NCBI GenBank assembly: GCA_014526335.1
Contig: JACTAT010000101.1
Span: forward strand, 105,300 to 169,299
From: Chrysaora quinquecirrha
Lineage: Eukaryota; Cnidaria; Scyphozoa; Semaeostomeae; Pelagiidae
Length of the DNA: 64,000 nt
Reading direction: 5' to 3'
The position numbers were made by a program, and so were the translations under genes. This document shows, in pieces, positions 11,150-22,430 of this stretch (the stretch's first letter is position 1; every line of letters begins with the position of its first letter). The notes beneath the pieces were generated by a model that saw only the letters and a program-made list of their open reading frames with translations, did not search any database and was not told the DNA's origin.

Positions 11150-11340
11150 CTGCAAAAATAAACATCATTATAGCACTAAACAACATCAAATATAATCATC
11201 ATAAATTGCAAATTGGATATATTCATAGCTAGGTACCTGATCATTACAAAACATCTCTGTCAATAAAGTTAATGTATTGTTTAGGAAGTCTCTCAACCCC
11301 AGATGCATTCCATGATTTGGCAAAGATCACGCTAGGGAAT

Positions 11341-11480
11341 CTATAACCCACCACAACAAGCATAATAGCCCACCACAGTAGTGCTTATCCACCACAGTAC
11401 GCAAAAACACTGCCACAGTACGCAAAATATACAATCACAGTAGGGCATATCCACTGCAGTAGTCCATACAGATTCACTAG
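11341..11480. repeat. Minisatellite of the CACTACTGTGGTGG type, inverse orientation
   Basis: Repeats of CCACCACAGTA, GCATAATAGCCCACC and GCTTATCCACCACAGTA match the complement of the array at 37418-37975. It resembles the subterminal repeats of the two large palindromes in this window. Confidence 0.65.
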
Positions 11481-12577
11481 CGTGAAGATGCCAAATATAA
11501 ATCAACAAAGCAGCAAGAGAAGAGAATGAAGATATCTGATCTGAGGTGCATGGAAGACCATTCTTCTGTACCCTAACCAATGTTTTGAGCAAAGCTTACA
11601 GAATTTTTATATACAGTAATAATCTGGAATGAGAAACCAACATTTTCAAAGCCTGTGTGCAGAGCAAAATGTCAATTTCAAGCTTACATTTTCATTGAAT
11701 TCACGTGCACAGGTGCAATAAAGACTTTGAGAATGGTGCCCTTGCTTTTTCTCAAATTGTAAGATTTAGTCAATTTTATGAGTTTTTCAATCTTGTAGTA
11801 CAAATTTATCCGCAAAGTTAAGAAAGTTTTATTTTTCTTTTGAAACATTGCTATCAAAATTTTAGGGGGGTACATAGTATAATTTTGGTACGGGTATGTG
11901 CTGCCCATGCGGTTTGCTTTTGGATCCGGATAAACTACAAGATGATGGGTTTATAAATCTGGGTGGCACATCCGACATCCAACTTCCTTTTCATCTAACC
12001 AGCTAAGATGTTTTGCCTGGTGCATTGTGGTCATTTGTCCCAACGTAAAATGGCACAAATAACCTCTTTCATGTAGTTTGTCAATTATTTGATTGACAAC
12101 ACTGGGGGCTCAAATCACTGATAATCACACTGGTGACTGTTTTGTGACAAAAACATGTGATAATTAGCAAGTAATTTAGCCTATTTGCGTGAAACAACCA
12201 AGAACTTTGGGCCAAAAGACCAGGTCGGGTGAAAAAGAAGTTGGGCTAAATGGAGGTTGGGTTTATTGGCCTGACCACACATCCCATGCTGTCTATAAGT
12301 CATGTACCCCCTAAGATTTGGCTTTCTTATTCACCCTATTAGCTTTTGTTTTCATCAGTGATGTCAAGGGAGAGTTTTTTCTGATCCTTTTTCTTTGTTT
12401 CAACATACAGTAGGGTCTTTTATGTTAGTGTATTTTTCTCTCTCTGGTGGAAGCAAAGCACTAACATCAACAAAAGCTTTTTCATCAACAACTTTCTTTC
12501 TTAGTACTTATGTCCAGCACAGACGGTTACATATAAAAATGCGTGTGTATATAAGTCGAAATGGCCCGCTTTTATAC

Positions 12578-12973
12578 CTCTCTTTGAACTGAGCCATCTT
12601 CACATCGTGCAAGCATTTCTTGTTTCTTGACAACTTTGACAGAGCATTCATCTTTTGATTTACTCAACTTTGCCTGGCATTTCTTCCTTTCAACTTGTTC
12701 GGTTTCAGCATTTTGCTTTTCTGTATCTCTGGCGTCTTCCATTTCAACCATTCGATTAGAAAGTAATAAATTTTTCTTCTCGAGGCTTGCTTTGTGAGTC
12801 GTCATATCTTTCAGTTTGCTGTAACTCATTACAATCGTCCCTTTCAAGGCAGTATTTTCAGACGACAACGACCATGAATAATATGATAATATTGTTATAA
12901 CGATAAACGCTCCTATAATTGCTACTAATGACTGTCCACTTCTCCTGGACATTGCCGAGCTTTGTGAATACAT
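12578..12973 (-). CDS. GOLM1/CASC4-like type II Golgi membrane protein, exon 1
   Basis: The first coding exon encodes 132 residues and ends at a GTATAA donor in phase 0. A short cytoplasmic N-terminus (MYSQSSAMSRRSGQ) is followed by one membrane segment, about residues 15-34 (LVAIIGAFIVITIL), then a long coiled coil with many Lys and Glu. This order (short tail, single signal anchor, coiled coil, acidic lumenal tail) is the architecture of GOLM1/CASC4 Golgi membrane proteins. The full model, 524 residues, is somewhat longer than the roughly 400-435 of the vertebrate proteins. Two start codons are possible: 12973 and 12952 (MSRRSG). I use the first. Family identity rests on architecture and a short local match, so another coiled-coil type II protein is possible. 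Confidence in the spliced model is higher than in the name. Confidence 0.7.
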
Positions 12974-13067
12974 AGCTGCTTTAGATGATCCTTTTGCAGA
13001 AAATGATGATATGTTTGCTAGGCCAGGCCTAAGCCAGTGAAACTGTACTGTGACAACCCTAGTGGCT

Positions 13068-14272
13068 CTGAGCCCCGTAAAATGGAGGAGCAAGAAAATG
13101 GAGGAATCTCCCCTCAGCCGTAAAATAGCGGAATCAATAATTTTTTTATTTTTATCAATAAAGTGTCTATTTATTGCACTTGCATGGCTTATTTTGTTAT
13201 TTTTAGACAATAACAGCCTAGATACGCGACATGACACAGAATTACTCTCATTTGAAATCAGAGCTTGATGATGGGTAGACTCACTCCATAAGTCCCACTA
13301 CTTCGCTCGATGTTGTTGTTGTTGTTTTTCAAAATCGCTCAGTGTGGAGTGACAAGTCAAAATAAGGGGAGCGTAAACTAGAGACTCGTGTAGTGAGTCT
13401 AGATGATGGGCCTAGAAGTCAAGCAAAACAATATAGGTCTAGGCCTACATATCACAGATCTCGAGTGGAATCAGAAGTTTGCCTGAAATATTGCTATAAA
13501 CAATTATCCATTAGATGTACTTGGACAATATTTACTTCACAGAATTTGAAAATCCCATATTTTCTTGCAGATATCAACGGGCCTAGCCATTCCGCTATTT
13601 TACGGCGGGAGTTTTTACCACCTTAAACCTCGAGCAGAGGAATGAAATTATGCCAATTCTGCAACCAAACAAGACCAGTGTATCAATCTATTAGAGGAAA
13701 TTGTCACAGGGACATATTTTCAGAGTTTTCGTCGATTTTACATAACGGGCCTAGCCATTCCGCTATTTTACGGCGGGAGTTTTTACCACCTTAAGCCTCG
13801 AGCAGAGGAATAATTATAAAAAATTGAAGTAGTTAAAGAACTATAATTTTATTTTAGACTATAAGAACTATAATTTTATTTTAGAGGTCAAGAAAATAGG
13901 ACATATTTACATCTGTAAGCACTAAATTCTCAACTTTTATTGACAAAAATTTAAAAACTGAACGTGGTTAGCTTTTCACCACCTGAAAATAATATCCTTG
14001 ATGTTGAAGATGCATTTTAAATCATTCAATGTTTTAAATCAAGTTTAGGCCAAAATAACGTTTATTAGGCCTTACCAAAGATCACTCCTTCATTTCATAA
14101 AAGTAAATCACATTTATCAAGCTTATATTTCCTTTTCTTGCCTCTAAAAATAACTGAAGTGAATTCAGCAAGGTTACACGCGTTTCCCCCCAGAAAATAG
14201 CTGATTCCGCTATTTTACGGCTGACAGGGGATTCCTCCATTTTCTTGCTCCTCCATTTTACGGCGCTCTGCA
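13068..14272. mobile_element. Element with inverted repeats of about 66 bp, overlapping the upstream region of the GOLM1-like gene
   Basis: Left arm 13072-13138 (CGTAAAATGGAGGAGCAAG then CAGCCGTAAAATAGCGG) is mirrored at 14200-14267. CTCTG lies just outside both arms and may be the target duplication. A 48-bp motif (starting GGGCCTAGCCATTCCGC, ending TTTTTACCACCTTA) occurs twice inside, near 13578 and 13747. The left arm ends only about 100 bases upstream of the ATG at 12973. Confidence 0.7.
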
Positions 14273-14332
14273 CCAACCCAACTCTACTGTGATGGTAATG
14301 CGCTCCAACCAATGGCAACGTCATCATCACTG

Positions 14333-14582
14333 TTTACTCTAAGGTGCTAAGTAAACGGGGGGTCCAAATAAACAGGGGGGTGGGAAATTTTTTGAAAATT
14401 TTATAAACTGGGGAGGTCCTAGTAAGGTCCAGGGGGTGGGGAAAATTTGACAAACGTAGTTTTTCACAAGTAAAATTTTTTCTTCCAAAATTAATAAACG
14501 GGGGGTCCTAATAAGGTCCGGGGGGGTGGGGGAAAAAACTCAAATTAATAAACGGGGGGGCGTTTATTTGGCACCTTAGAGT
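14333..14582. mobile_element. G-rich MITE
   Basis: Ends ACTCTAAGGTGC and GCACCTTAGAGT are inverted repeats, followed by GTAAACGGGGGG and mirrored CGTTTATTTG. Internal AATAAACGGGGGGTCC-type blocks recur three times. The ends resemble AGGTGCCTAATTGC of the elements at 19568 and 40767. Confidence 0.7.
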
Positions 14583-14702
14583 ACATAGGGGGAATACTTG
14601 AAAAACGTTTGGACAGGGGACTCGATGTACTTTTTTGGCGATGAAATTTGGATAAAATTTACTTTATTGGGTAAGATATTTTTCAAATTACTTTTTTGGG
14701 GT

Positions 14703-14768
14703 CCCGATGAGATTTGAACCCAAGACCCACTGGTTGTAAGCCGAAGGACTTGACCACTATCGATCATC
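14703..14768 (-). pseudogene. tRNA-like relic (Val-type anticodon loop)
   Basis: On the minus strand, AGTGGTCAAGTCC, an anticodon-loop-like CTTACAA (TAC) and a B-box GGTTCAAATCT follow in tRNA order. The 5' acceptor half does not pair convincingly with the 3' ATCGGGAC, so I regard it as a tRNA pseudogene or SINE head. Confidence 0.45.
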
Positions 14769-14783
14769 ATCATAAACGATTCT

Positions 14784-16742
14784 CACCCTAGGTAATGTCT
14801 GCGCAGTATTGTGGAGGATGTGCAGTAATGCGGAGGGATTTTCGCAGTAATGTGGAGGGTGTTCAGTAATGTGGAGGGATATCATCAGTAAGGTGGAGGG
14901 ATTTTTGCAGTAATGTGGAGGATGTTCAGTAATGTGGAGGGCTATCTTTCAGTAATGTGGAGGGTGCGCAGTAATGTGGAGGGCTATCTTTCAGTAATGT
15001 GGAGGGATATCATCAGTGATGTGGCGGCTGCGGAGTAATGTGGAGGGCTATCTTGAAGTAATGTGGAGGGCTATCATAAGTAACGTGGAGGGCTATCTTT
15101 CAGTAACGTGGAGGATGTTCAGTAATGTGGAGGACTATCTTTCCGTAATGTGGTGGCTGCGGAGTATTGTGGAGGGCTATCTTAAAGTAATGTGGAGGGC
15201 TATCATCAGTGATGTGGAGGGATATCATCAATAATGTGGTGGTTGCGGAGTAATGTGGAGGGCTATCTTGAAGTAATGTGGAGGGCCCGAGTAATCAAGA
15301 AGCACTCTCGTAGCGGTTGCCGAGAATTTTCGTTTTTAAACGATTCTCATTGACAAGAAATGCAATTCGGAAGCTAAACCGTGCGTTTTTTAGCCATGAG
15401 TACCTTCACACTGCTTTAATATTTCATCATATAAGTGTAAGAATCACAGTTATGGTTCATTTGCGTAAAATGTCTAATACATATATATTAACAAAACATG
15501 AATAAAATATATCTAACATATGATATGAATTATCTTATATATGAATATGAATTCTAAGAAGAAAGCATTGTTCTTTTTTCACCCCTTTGCGTGTGGACAT
15601 CGCGATAGCAGCAGAACGTATTCACATTCGTTTTTGTTTCGAAGCCCTCCTACAGGTAGTATCTATTTTTGCAAACCCAAAAAAACTTTAATTGACGTTA
15701 TGAACAGAAAAGATAAACATTCCTATTTAGTTTGTGACCTTTCTGTTTGATTAGTGTCAAATGATAACCACAACGACATGAATGAAATATTACGTGAATA
15801 AACTTGCTATTAGACTGAGGAAGAGAGACAAAATAAATTGCCACTGATTCATGTACAGATCAGTTTATCGCTCAACTCATTGTATCTTCGTTTGTAAAAA
15901 AGAACAATGTTTTCTTCTTCGAATTTATATTCATATATTAGATAATTCATATCATATGTTAGATATATTTTATTCATGTTTTGTTAATATATATGTATTA
16001 GACATTTTACGCAAATGAACCAAAACTGTGATTCTTACACTTATATGATGAAATATTAAAGCAGTGTGAAGGTTCTCATGGCTAAAAACGCACGGTTTAG
16101 CTTCCGAATTGCATTTCTTGTCAATGAGAATCGTTTAAAAACGAAAATTCTCGGCAACCGCTACGAGAGTGCTTCTTGATTACTCGGGCCTCCACATTAC
16201 TTCAAGATAGCCTCCACATTACTCCGCAACCACCACATTATTGATGATATCCTCCACATCACTGATGATAGCCTCCACATTACTTTAAGATAGCCTCCAC
16301 AATACTCCGCAGCCACCACATTACGGAAAGATAGTCCTCCACATTACTGAACATCCTCCACGTTACTGAAAGATAGCCTCCACGTTACTTATGATAGCCC
16401 TCCACATTACTTCAAGATAGCCCTCCACATTACTCCGCAACCGCCACATCACTGATGATATCCTCCACATTACTGAAAGATAGCCCTCCACATTACTGCG
16501 CACCTCCACATTACTGAAAGATAGCCTCCACATTACTGAACATCCTCCACATTACTGCAAAAATCCTCCACCTTACTGATGATATCCTCCACATTACTGA
16601 ACACCCTCCACATTACTGCGAAAATCCTCCACATTACTGCACATCCTCCACAATACTGCGCAGACATTCCCACAAACAAAACAACACCAAAAGCTTCAAC
16701 ATTGATTAGCATTTATGAAGACAAACATGTTCACCTAGGGTG
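14784..16742. mobile_element. Large foldback element with subterminal minisatellites (1.96 kb)
   Basis: Begins CACCCTAGGTAATGTCTGCG and ends with the mirrored ACCTAGGGTG. Each arm carries a minisatellite with core CAGTAATGTGGAGG in 22-bp and 19-bp units (14797-15297 and, inverted, 16180-16660). Next comes about 290 bp of unique sequence that is almost perfectly inverted (15298-15580 against 15895-16185), around a loop of about 310 bp. A stretch of about 65 bp near the right end (16663-16731) has no mirror. No clear target duplication is visible. The loop holds no recognisable gene. Confidence 0.85.
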
Positions 16743-17097
16743 ATGACGTGCTGTAATTCAAATCTCGTTTGAATTAAATTCGACGCGACCTAAAAGCCGC
16801 CTAACGAATTTCACTTTAAACAAACAATGTTCAAGAGCACCAATAACGGACAGAAAATTACATATTCCTTCAACAAGAGCTAACAAAAAAGACCAATATT
16901 AAAGTTCTAGCGATGGAGGTAAAGTATGGATCAGTGGTGTTGATGTTAAGAATTAAACTGGGGTTACTTCAAAGTCCACAGAATTTTCGAAAAAATGGTC
17001 TTGGCCGACTTGGCCTTATGGCTTTTGCCAAATCGACTTAAGAATATTTCACAAGATCCATTCAAGAAAAATCTACTGTATCACAGGTATTCATCTA
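16743..17097. other. No gene seen
   Basis: AT-rich spacer between two palindromic elements; no supported feature. Confidence 0.4.
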
Positions 17098-18020
17098 TTC
17101 ATCGGTATAGGGCGATTCGGTAGAATTTTAATTTCTCCAAATCAAAAGATATCAATTTCTTATGCCAAAAGCGTATAAAGCACCCAAGATTTAGTCAAGG
17201 TGCACCGTTTTTACCAGCATTCAAAGTTCACGATTTTACAAGGTTATATTAGCATCAAAAAAATCGAAATATTAGTATCAAAAAATTCGTCTTTCTTTGC
17301 TTCGTCTCCTCGTCGCTTTGCAGCGTTACTGCCTCACTTTTATTTTACTTTATTCGCCGCAAGAATCGAAAGATCCGACGGGACAATCTGCAGTTCGTGG
17401 CCTTTTCTCTGTATCAATTATATTTTGAATGCTTTACACGCAGTTTTTTTTATAAGCAACTTCGCTTGGCCTGGCCCTAGTAAGTTCCAAAAGTTTTTGG
17501 ACTTTTTATGGCCACCTTTTAGTAGCAAAAGTTGCTTAATAGTTGCTTAATTTTAACGGTATCTTTTTGCCCTAAGAATGCCTAGAGGCTAGAAACACAG
17601 CAAGATCTAACATTGCACCAAAATGACTGGAATTATTTCTCCCTGCTGATATTGTTACCGTTTGAGACTTGGTATTGAAAGTTAAGCGGAAACCCCTCAA
17701 TGAAATGCCTCACTTAACGAGAAACACTTGGTTCCGACTTCGTTGATATGCGATTTTTGACGACAAATGAATGGAAATAGCTTCTATGTTGATTAATCCT
17801 CGATTGCTTGCAGTAATAGAAATTATAAAAGATTTAAAAAGTTGCATAGGTTTTTTTCCTGTGGAACTATAGGTTGCTTAAACTTTTAGGCTTTTTACAT
17901 CTTGGTTGCTTATAAGCGGTTGCTTATAAAAAAACTGCGTGTATACGATTTTTGCATCAAAAACGTGATATCTTTTGAATTGGAGAAAATTAAAGTTCTA
18001 CCGAATCGCCCTATTCATCG
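17098..18020. mobile_element. Outer MITE interrupted by a nested element
   Basis: Left arm (AGGGCGATTCGGTAGAATTT, then TCTCCAAATCAAAAGATATC) is mirrored at 17945-18015. The TA-flanked element at 17437-17941 lies inside it. Confidence 0.75.
17437..17941. mobile_element. TA-flanked MITE, CACGCAG-T8-ATAAGCAAC ends
   Basis: Both ends read CACGCAGTTTTTTT(T)ATAAGCAAC inward and both are flanked by TA. A second member is at 44119-44668 with the same ends and shared interior words (TGGCCACCTTTTAGTAGCAA, GCTTCTATGTTGAT, CTCGATTGCTTGCAGT). Confidence 0.85.
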
Positions 18021-18495
18021 CAAAAGCTTGGGCTTCTCAGTGCGTCAGTGACAACCACAAGAGTGAATAAATAGAATAGAAAATATCTCTTGTGGGCCTA
18101 GCGACAAGTGATACTATTAGCCTCTCGATTCACTTACCGATAAATATTTAATCACGGCAATGAGAGAATCACAATTGGTGCTACAATGTATTATATTCTG
18201 GTTATTGAATTGATCAAAATCGCCACCTTGTCTACAATTATCTTGATTTACTATTCAACTTATTGCGTTGCTGTGGTACTGCAACAGAATAACAAACACT
18301 CATAAAATATGTACTTGTGAAAATTTGCACTCATTCAAAGAAAGGCAATAAAGTAGGTCTACAGCAGTTGGATCAAAGAAGACAAAATACAACAGCTGCT
18401 GCTTCGGAGCAATATTTCCTGCGCAAGGTAAAGTCTTTCGTTTTATAAACAACAAACTAACTTTTTCATGTTAAACATCATACATAAACATAATA

Positions 18496-18918
18496 CACGT
18501 TTTTTTTATAAGGAACTCGAGGCTGAAAATTCTCCTATGGGTTACATTTCCCGTAGAGAAGCTACCACAAAACGTGTTCTTTTCAAACGGAAGCAGAAGC
18601 AATACACGTTTTTTTATAAGGAACACCTTTATAAAGAACTCGAGGCTGAAAATTCCCAAAAAATTAAGGAACTTTAAGGAACTGTCGAGGCTCGGATGAA
18701 AAACTAAGAAACTCTTTTTTAAGAAGTACAATATATTTCCCATCGTTCTTCCCCAAAAGGCTCCATTAATACTTAAAGTTAGAAATGAAGAATAGTTTCT
18801 AAGAATTTGCTGTAAAAATTAGTATTTATACATATCGGAACTTTCAGCCTCATTTTGTTGAAAAATTAAGGAACTCCAGCCTCAACTCAGACAAAAGGTT
18901 CCTTATAAAAAAAACGTG
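18496..18918. mobile_element. TA-flanked MITE, CACG-T8-ATAAGGAAC ends
   Basis: Left end CACGTTTTTTTTATAAGGAAC and right end GTTCCTTATAAAAAAAACGTG are inverted and flanked by TA. A second left end begins at 18605 (also after TA), so a copy appears to carry a duplicated left terminus. A related copy in the other orientation is at 37500-37865. Confidence 0.8.
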
Positions 18919-19093
18919 TAACAATTTTAATCATTATAAACATAATTGCAACTTAAGATTAACATGCTCTGTTCTACTAATTTGAGGTAATTTCAACTTT
19001 CTGATGGTAGCCGGAAAGTAGAGTCGAAGATATATGCACTAAAACACATTTGTTAACTTTTGTTTGTTTTCTAATAAGTAATTTCACTTTCAG

Positions 19094-19449
19094 TGCTATT
19101 GACTATTGCGTTTGCTGCAACACATCAAAATGCATTTTGTTCAAGTGCTGTACTTGATATGGTAAAAGCTGAATGCAAATCACGATATTATTGCAATTCA
19201 ACCAGCATCAAGTATATGAGTCTCAGCCAGCTAAATGGTTCATATCTGAATGGAACTATCATTGCAAGAAACAAGACAACCACCATTGCCAACTGTGAAG
19301 CTTTATGTATGAGAACCAATGGATGCTTTTCCATCAACATTGATATCAGTTTGAGCAACGATCTGGATTGTCAATTACTCAGCAGCAATCTTTATGAGCA
19401 AAGGTCTCTTTTGATAAGAAATCCAAACTTCATTCATCTTTACATAAAG
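19094..19449 (+). CDS. Secreted PAN/Apple-type protein, exon with signal peptide
   Basis: A pyrimidine-rich acceptor (AATTTCACTTTCAG) precedes the exon and a GTAAAC donor follows in phase 0. Incoming phase is 1 with TG as the first bases, so an A from the previous exon would make the start codon, followed directly by a signal peptide (LLTIAFAATHQNAFC). The body has the cysteine spacing of a PAN/Apple domain (NCEALCMRTNGCFSINI, then DCQLLSSN), with several sequons. PAN domains bind proteins or carbohydrates in secreted and surface proteins. If the donor is not used, the frame continues 36 codons to a stop at 19560. No other exon of this gene was found; it converges with MRPS11. The PAN exon at 32555 is similar in kind. 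Confidence 0.65.
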
Positions 19450-19567
19450 GTAAACATTAACAGCACATGTAAAACATATTGTTTATTAATGACGAAGCTC
19501 GCTTTTCGAGAAGTGAAGAATCAGACGCGAGTGGAAGCTAAAACCAATGCAGTAGAGTAGTTACTCT

Positions 19568-19930
19568 TAGGTGCCTAATTGCCACCCCCCGCTAATTAAT
19601 TTTTCTGAAAATTTCCAACCCCCCCCGCCCTTATAAGCCCCCCTTATTAAATTTCTATAAATATTAATGTTGATATTTTTTACAAAACCTACTTTGATGT
19701 TTTTGTTATGAAATTTCTCTTGTACATTCAATTTGTTGGTTAGAACCAAGGATTTCCTTAGCCTATAAGTACTATAGGGCCCCTCTAGATGCGTTTCAAC
19801 AGTTTCCAGACAAAGTTTGTCAAACAGAGTCCGACCCCCCATTTAATCCGACCCTCGCCAATTAGATCCTGAAGGTAGTTCCACCCCCCCCCCGCCTATT
19901 CTGACCCCCCCCCCAGCAATTAGGCACCTA
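19568..19930. mobile_element. MITE with AGGTGCCTAATTGC ends
   Basis: Ends TTAGGTGCCTAATTGC and GCAATTAGGCACCTAA are inverted. C-rich blocks (CCGACCCCCC, CCCGCTAATTA) lie inside. A sister copy at 40767-41101 shares ends and interior words (TTGTTGGTTA, GCTAATTAGATCCT). Confidence 0.8.
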
Positions 19931-20638
19931 ATAGTAGGAGAATAAGGAGAACATATTTCCTGATTTCATAAAGGTTTTGATACCCAGGGTAAGGCTTTGA
20001 CCGCAAAAAATGAACTTGGTGAAACTTTTTACCCCACACGGTCAAAGCCCTTATAAAATCGTAAACTTTGGACGCTCGTAGAATCGATAATACACGCGCT
20101 GAGATAGTAAAACTTTGCACCTAGACTAATTTTGGGGTGCTTTATACGTTTTTTCATCGAAAGATTGATACCTTACGATTTCGTAAAATTTCTTTCTACC
20201 GAAATGATCTATTGTTTATTTGATCCATCATTATTGGCTTTTCAAGTTACACGAACAAATTCATTGCTTGGAGCCTTGCTCACCGTCACCGTGGGTATAT
20301 TCCATCTTTCCAACGCGTTTGCTATCTCGCGAGAGTTCGCTTTTCTCAGAGGGAAGATGAGAGCTATTAATGGCTAAACTATATTAGTCCGGTAGCCATT
20401 AGAGATGACCTTTACATGAAGTAAATATGGGTTTTTCATTTTATTGTCTGTTTATATGGACAAGTTTATGTTTATATTGAGATGGTAGGGGCACGTGGTG
20501 AGGAGAAATGAAAGTCACGTTGGCAACAGAATGAGAAGAATGAAGGTTGGAAAGAGGAAAGGAAGAGAGGGAGACCGATGAAGAGGTGGGGAGATTGTGT
20601 AAAAATGACTTGGAGACTGTTGGGTTATGCGAAGAGGA
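19931..20638. other. No gene seen
   Basis: Sequence near 20130-20215 (TTTATACGTTTTTTCATCGA, TTTCTACCGAAATGATC) resembles the arms of the MITE at 17098. There is an open frame at 20132-20377 but no domain or splice support. Confidence 0.4.
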
Positions 20639-20858
20639 TTGGTTTATTTAGTTAGGTAGTTATTTAGCTAGGTAGTTAGTTAGTCAGTTAGTTAGTTAGT
20701 TAGTTAGTTAGTAGGTTAATTAGTTAGTGGGTAATTAGTTAGTTAGTTTGTTAATTACTTAGATAGTTAATTAGTTTGTTAGTTAGTTAGATAGCTAGTT
20801 GGTTGCTAAGGTAGTTAGTTAGTTAGTTAGTTAGCTAGGTAGTTAGGTAGTTAGTTGT
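20639..20858 (+). repeat. (TTAG)n microsatellite
   Basis: About 220 bp of TTAG with interruptions (TTAGGTAG, TTAGTTTG). The sequence reads as a simple tetranucleotide array rather than a telomere-type hexamer. Confidence 0.9.
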
Positions 20859-21324
20859 ACCGAAACTGTAACGGCGAAGCAGATGAAAAGGTCCAAAAGA
20901 TAGCCTAGAAAAGGTAATTATAGCTTCGTAAAATAGTATGTGACGTCATAGTGACGTCATCAATTCCAAAAGTGCCATATTTTGATTTTCTTCCAATATC
21001 TCCTGCCAGTGATGGAATAAAGGCAGAAAATGATGCATGTCGAACATTCTGATAGCATAAGAATAGGGGCTGACCCTCACCTTCGAATTAGCTAATATAT
21101 TCACAAAAATTGCGGGCGCGATTGCTAACAAGTCAAAATGCTCATTCTGCTTCACATTCGGAGGGCCGATTACAATAAAGAACCAAAGCCAGGCCTTGCA
21201 TGAAAAACATATACATACTCAAGCATTACTTGCTGAATTACAGTGGTCCTCTGCTAAACAACGGCGGCAGCTATATGTTCGCTGACATAAAGACTATTTT
21301 GGCCTTGTTGTTGTAAATGTTCTA

Positions 21325-21432
21325 CTAGATTCGTCTCTGTTTCGGTGGCCTGCATCCATTGTGTGGAATGGGAGTTACATCTGTAATTGATACAATTTCA
21401 GTGCCGCCAGCAATTAAGCCTTTAACTGATGT
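21325..21432 (-). CDS. MRPS11: Mitochondrial ribosomal protein uS11m (MRPS11), exon 6
   Basis: The terminal exon follows a CACTTTTAG acceptor in phase 0 and ends in TAG. It encodes the diagnostic uS11 C-terminus: [17 protein letters not shown], then [10 protein letters not shown] and a basic end (QRRI). The PHNGCRPPK motif is near-universal in uS11. Confidence 0.93.
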   Translation of the reverse strand, partial: TSVKGLIAGGTEIVSITDVTPIPHNGCRPPKQRRI

Positions 21433-21639
21433 CTAAAAGTGATAAGAATACATAATAAGAAAAATGAGTATCTAAAAATGAAAATATATGCAGCAAGGAA
21501 TTATAACATTACAATATTTCAGCAACTATTTATTCAAGGCTGGCTTTCATACGGAAAAAAATATTTTTCAGACACTACAAAATCATCTAATGATACTGTA
21601 ACTAGGTAATGTTTTACAGTGCACCATCGACTCTGACCG

Positions 21640-21860
21640 GACATTCTTACATAATTGCTAAGCTTGCCTCCGTATAATTCTGACAATTTCTCCAGAAAAG
21701 TACCCATAATTCCACAAGTTTCCTGAAATGGTTGCCATAATTCCGCACTTTTTTCTAAAAATAATACCGATAATTCCGCACTTTTCAGAAAAAGGTACCC
21801 CCAAATAATGGCCCGTCCCCGTACCTCAAACCTATCAAGATACCCTCCCCCCGAGTATAA
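21640..21860. mobile_element. Fragment of a repeat with ATAATTCC motifs
   Basis: ATAATTCCGCACTTTT and ATAATTCCACAAG-type phrases recur at roughly 50-base spacing, followed by ACCCTCCCCCCGAGTATAAG. It looks like part of a decayed element. It is in the last intron of MRPS11. Confidence 0.35.
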
Positions 21861-22364
21861 GACGCACCCTGGCTTCAATACATTCGACATTTCAAACGCA
21901 AAGGATTATTTTTAAAGGGTTTATTTTGATCCTTGCAGTTTCAATTAAAGTGGTATTATGGTTTAACGCGTTGGATAAACTAATGTAAGCAATGTAAACC
22001 ATCCTTGTATAAGCTGCCCTCGATTAAAAACCGCAAAAAACTCGACGAAAAAAACGCAAGCTGCAGCTTAAGCCTGCCGCACACAGTGAGAATTTTTCTG
22101 AGAAATTAGTGATTCGTGGCAGTGAGGAAAATTTCAATCGTGTTTGATACTTTTTGCATTTCATGGCAAATTCCTCACCGTGTGCTGGCCGTGAGAATTT
22201 TCCTCACGTCTTTCAATCGCACGGCAATGGCTTCATCAAACTCTGCGAACAGGTCAAAATCGCATCGCGAACGTTCGAAAGCGATTTTCAAACACAAGAT
22301 CGCATGTGAATTGCGAATGAAGTGGAAATGGGCCTTAACTAAGACAATAAAGCGTGCTTCGAAC

Positions 22365-22430
22365 CTGTCTGCCAGGGCCCATTCCTCGTATTTTCACTCT
22401 TACTCGACCGATTCCAAGACTTATTGCTTT
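22365..22430 (-). CDS. MRPS11: Mitochondrial ribosomal protein uS11m (MRPS11), exon 5
   Basis: A 66-nt exon, phase 0 to 0, with acceptor CTCGTTTCAG and donor GTTCGA. It encodes KAISLGIGRVRVKIRGMG then PGRQ. The RVKIRGMGPGR block is the conserved rRNA-binding uS11 signature, normally (V/I)KGxGPGR. Confidence 0.92.

Noticed and set aside
14703..14768. Functional tRNA-Val gene
   Set aside because: The 5' acceptor strand and D-arm do not form; only the anticodon and T-arm region look tRNA-like.
15016..15234. 72-codon frame of MWRLxSNVEGYL repeats
   Set aside because: Translation of the CAGTAATGTGGAGG minisatellite; no start context, domain or splice support.
20132..20377. Possible downstream exon of the PAN gene at 19094
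   Set aside because: No acceptor in phase 0, no cysteines of a PAN domain, and the start overlaps a MITE-arm relic.
20639..20858. Interstitial telomere
   Set aside because: The unit is TTAG, not TTAGGG or TTAGG, and has many interruptions.
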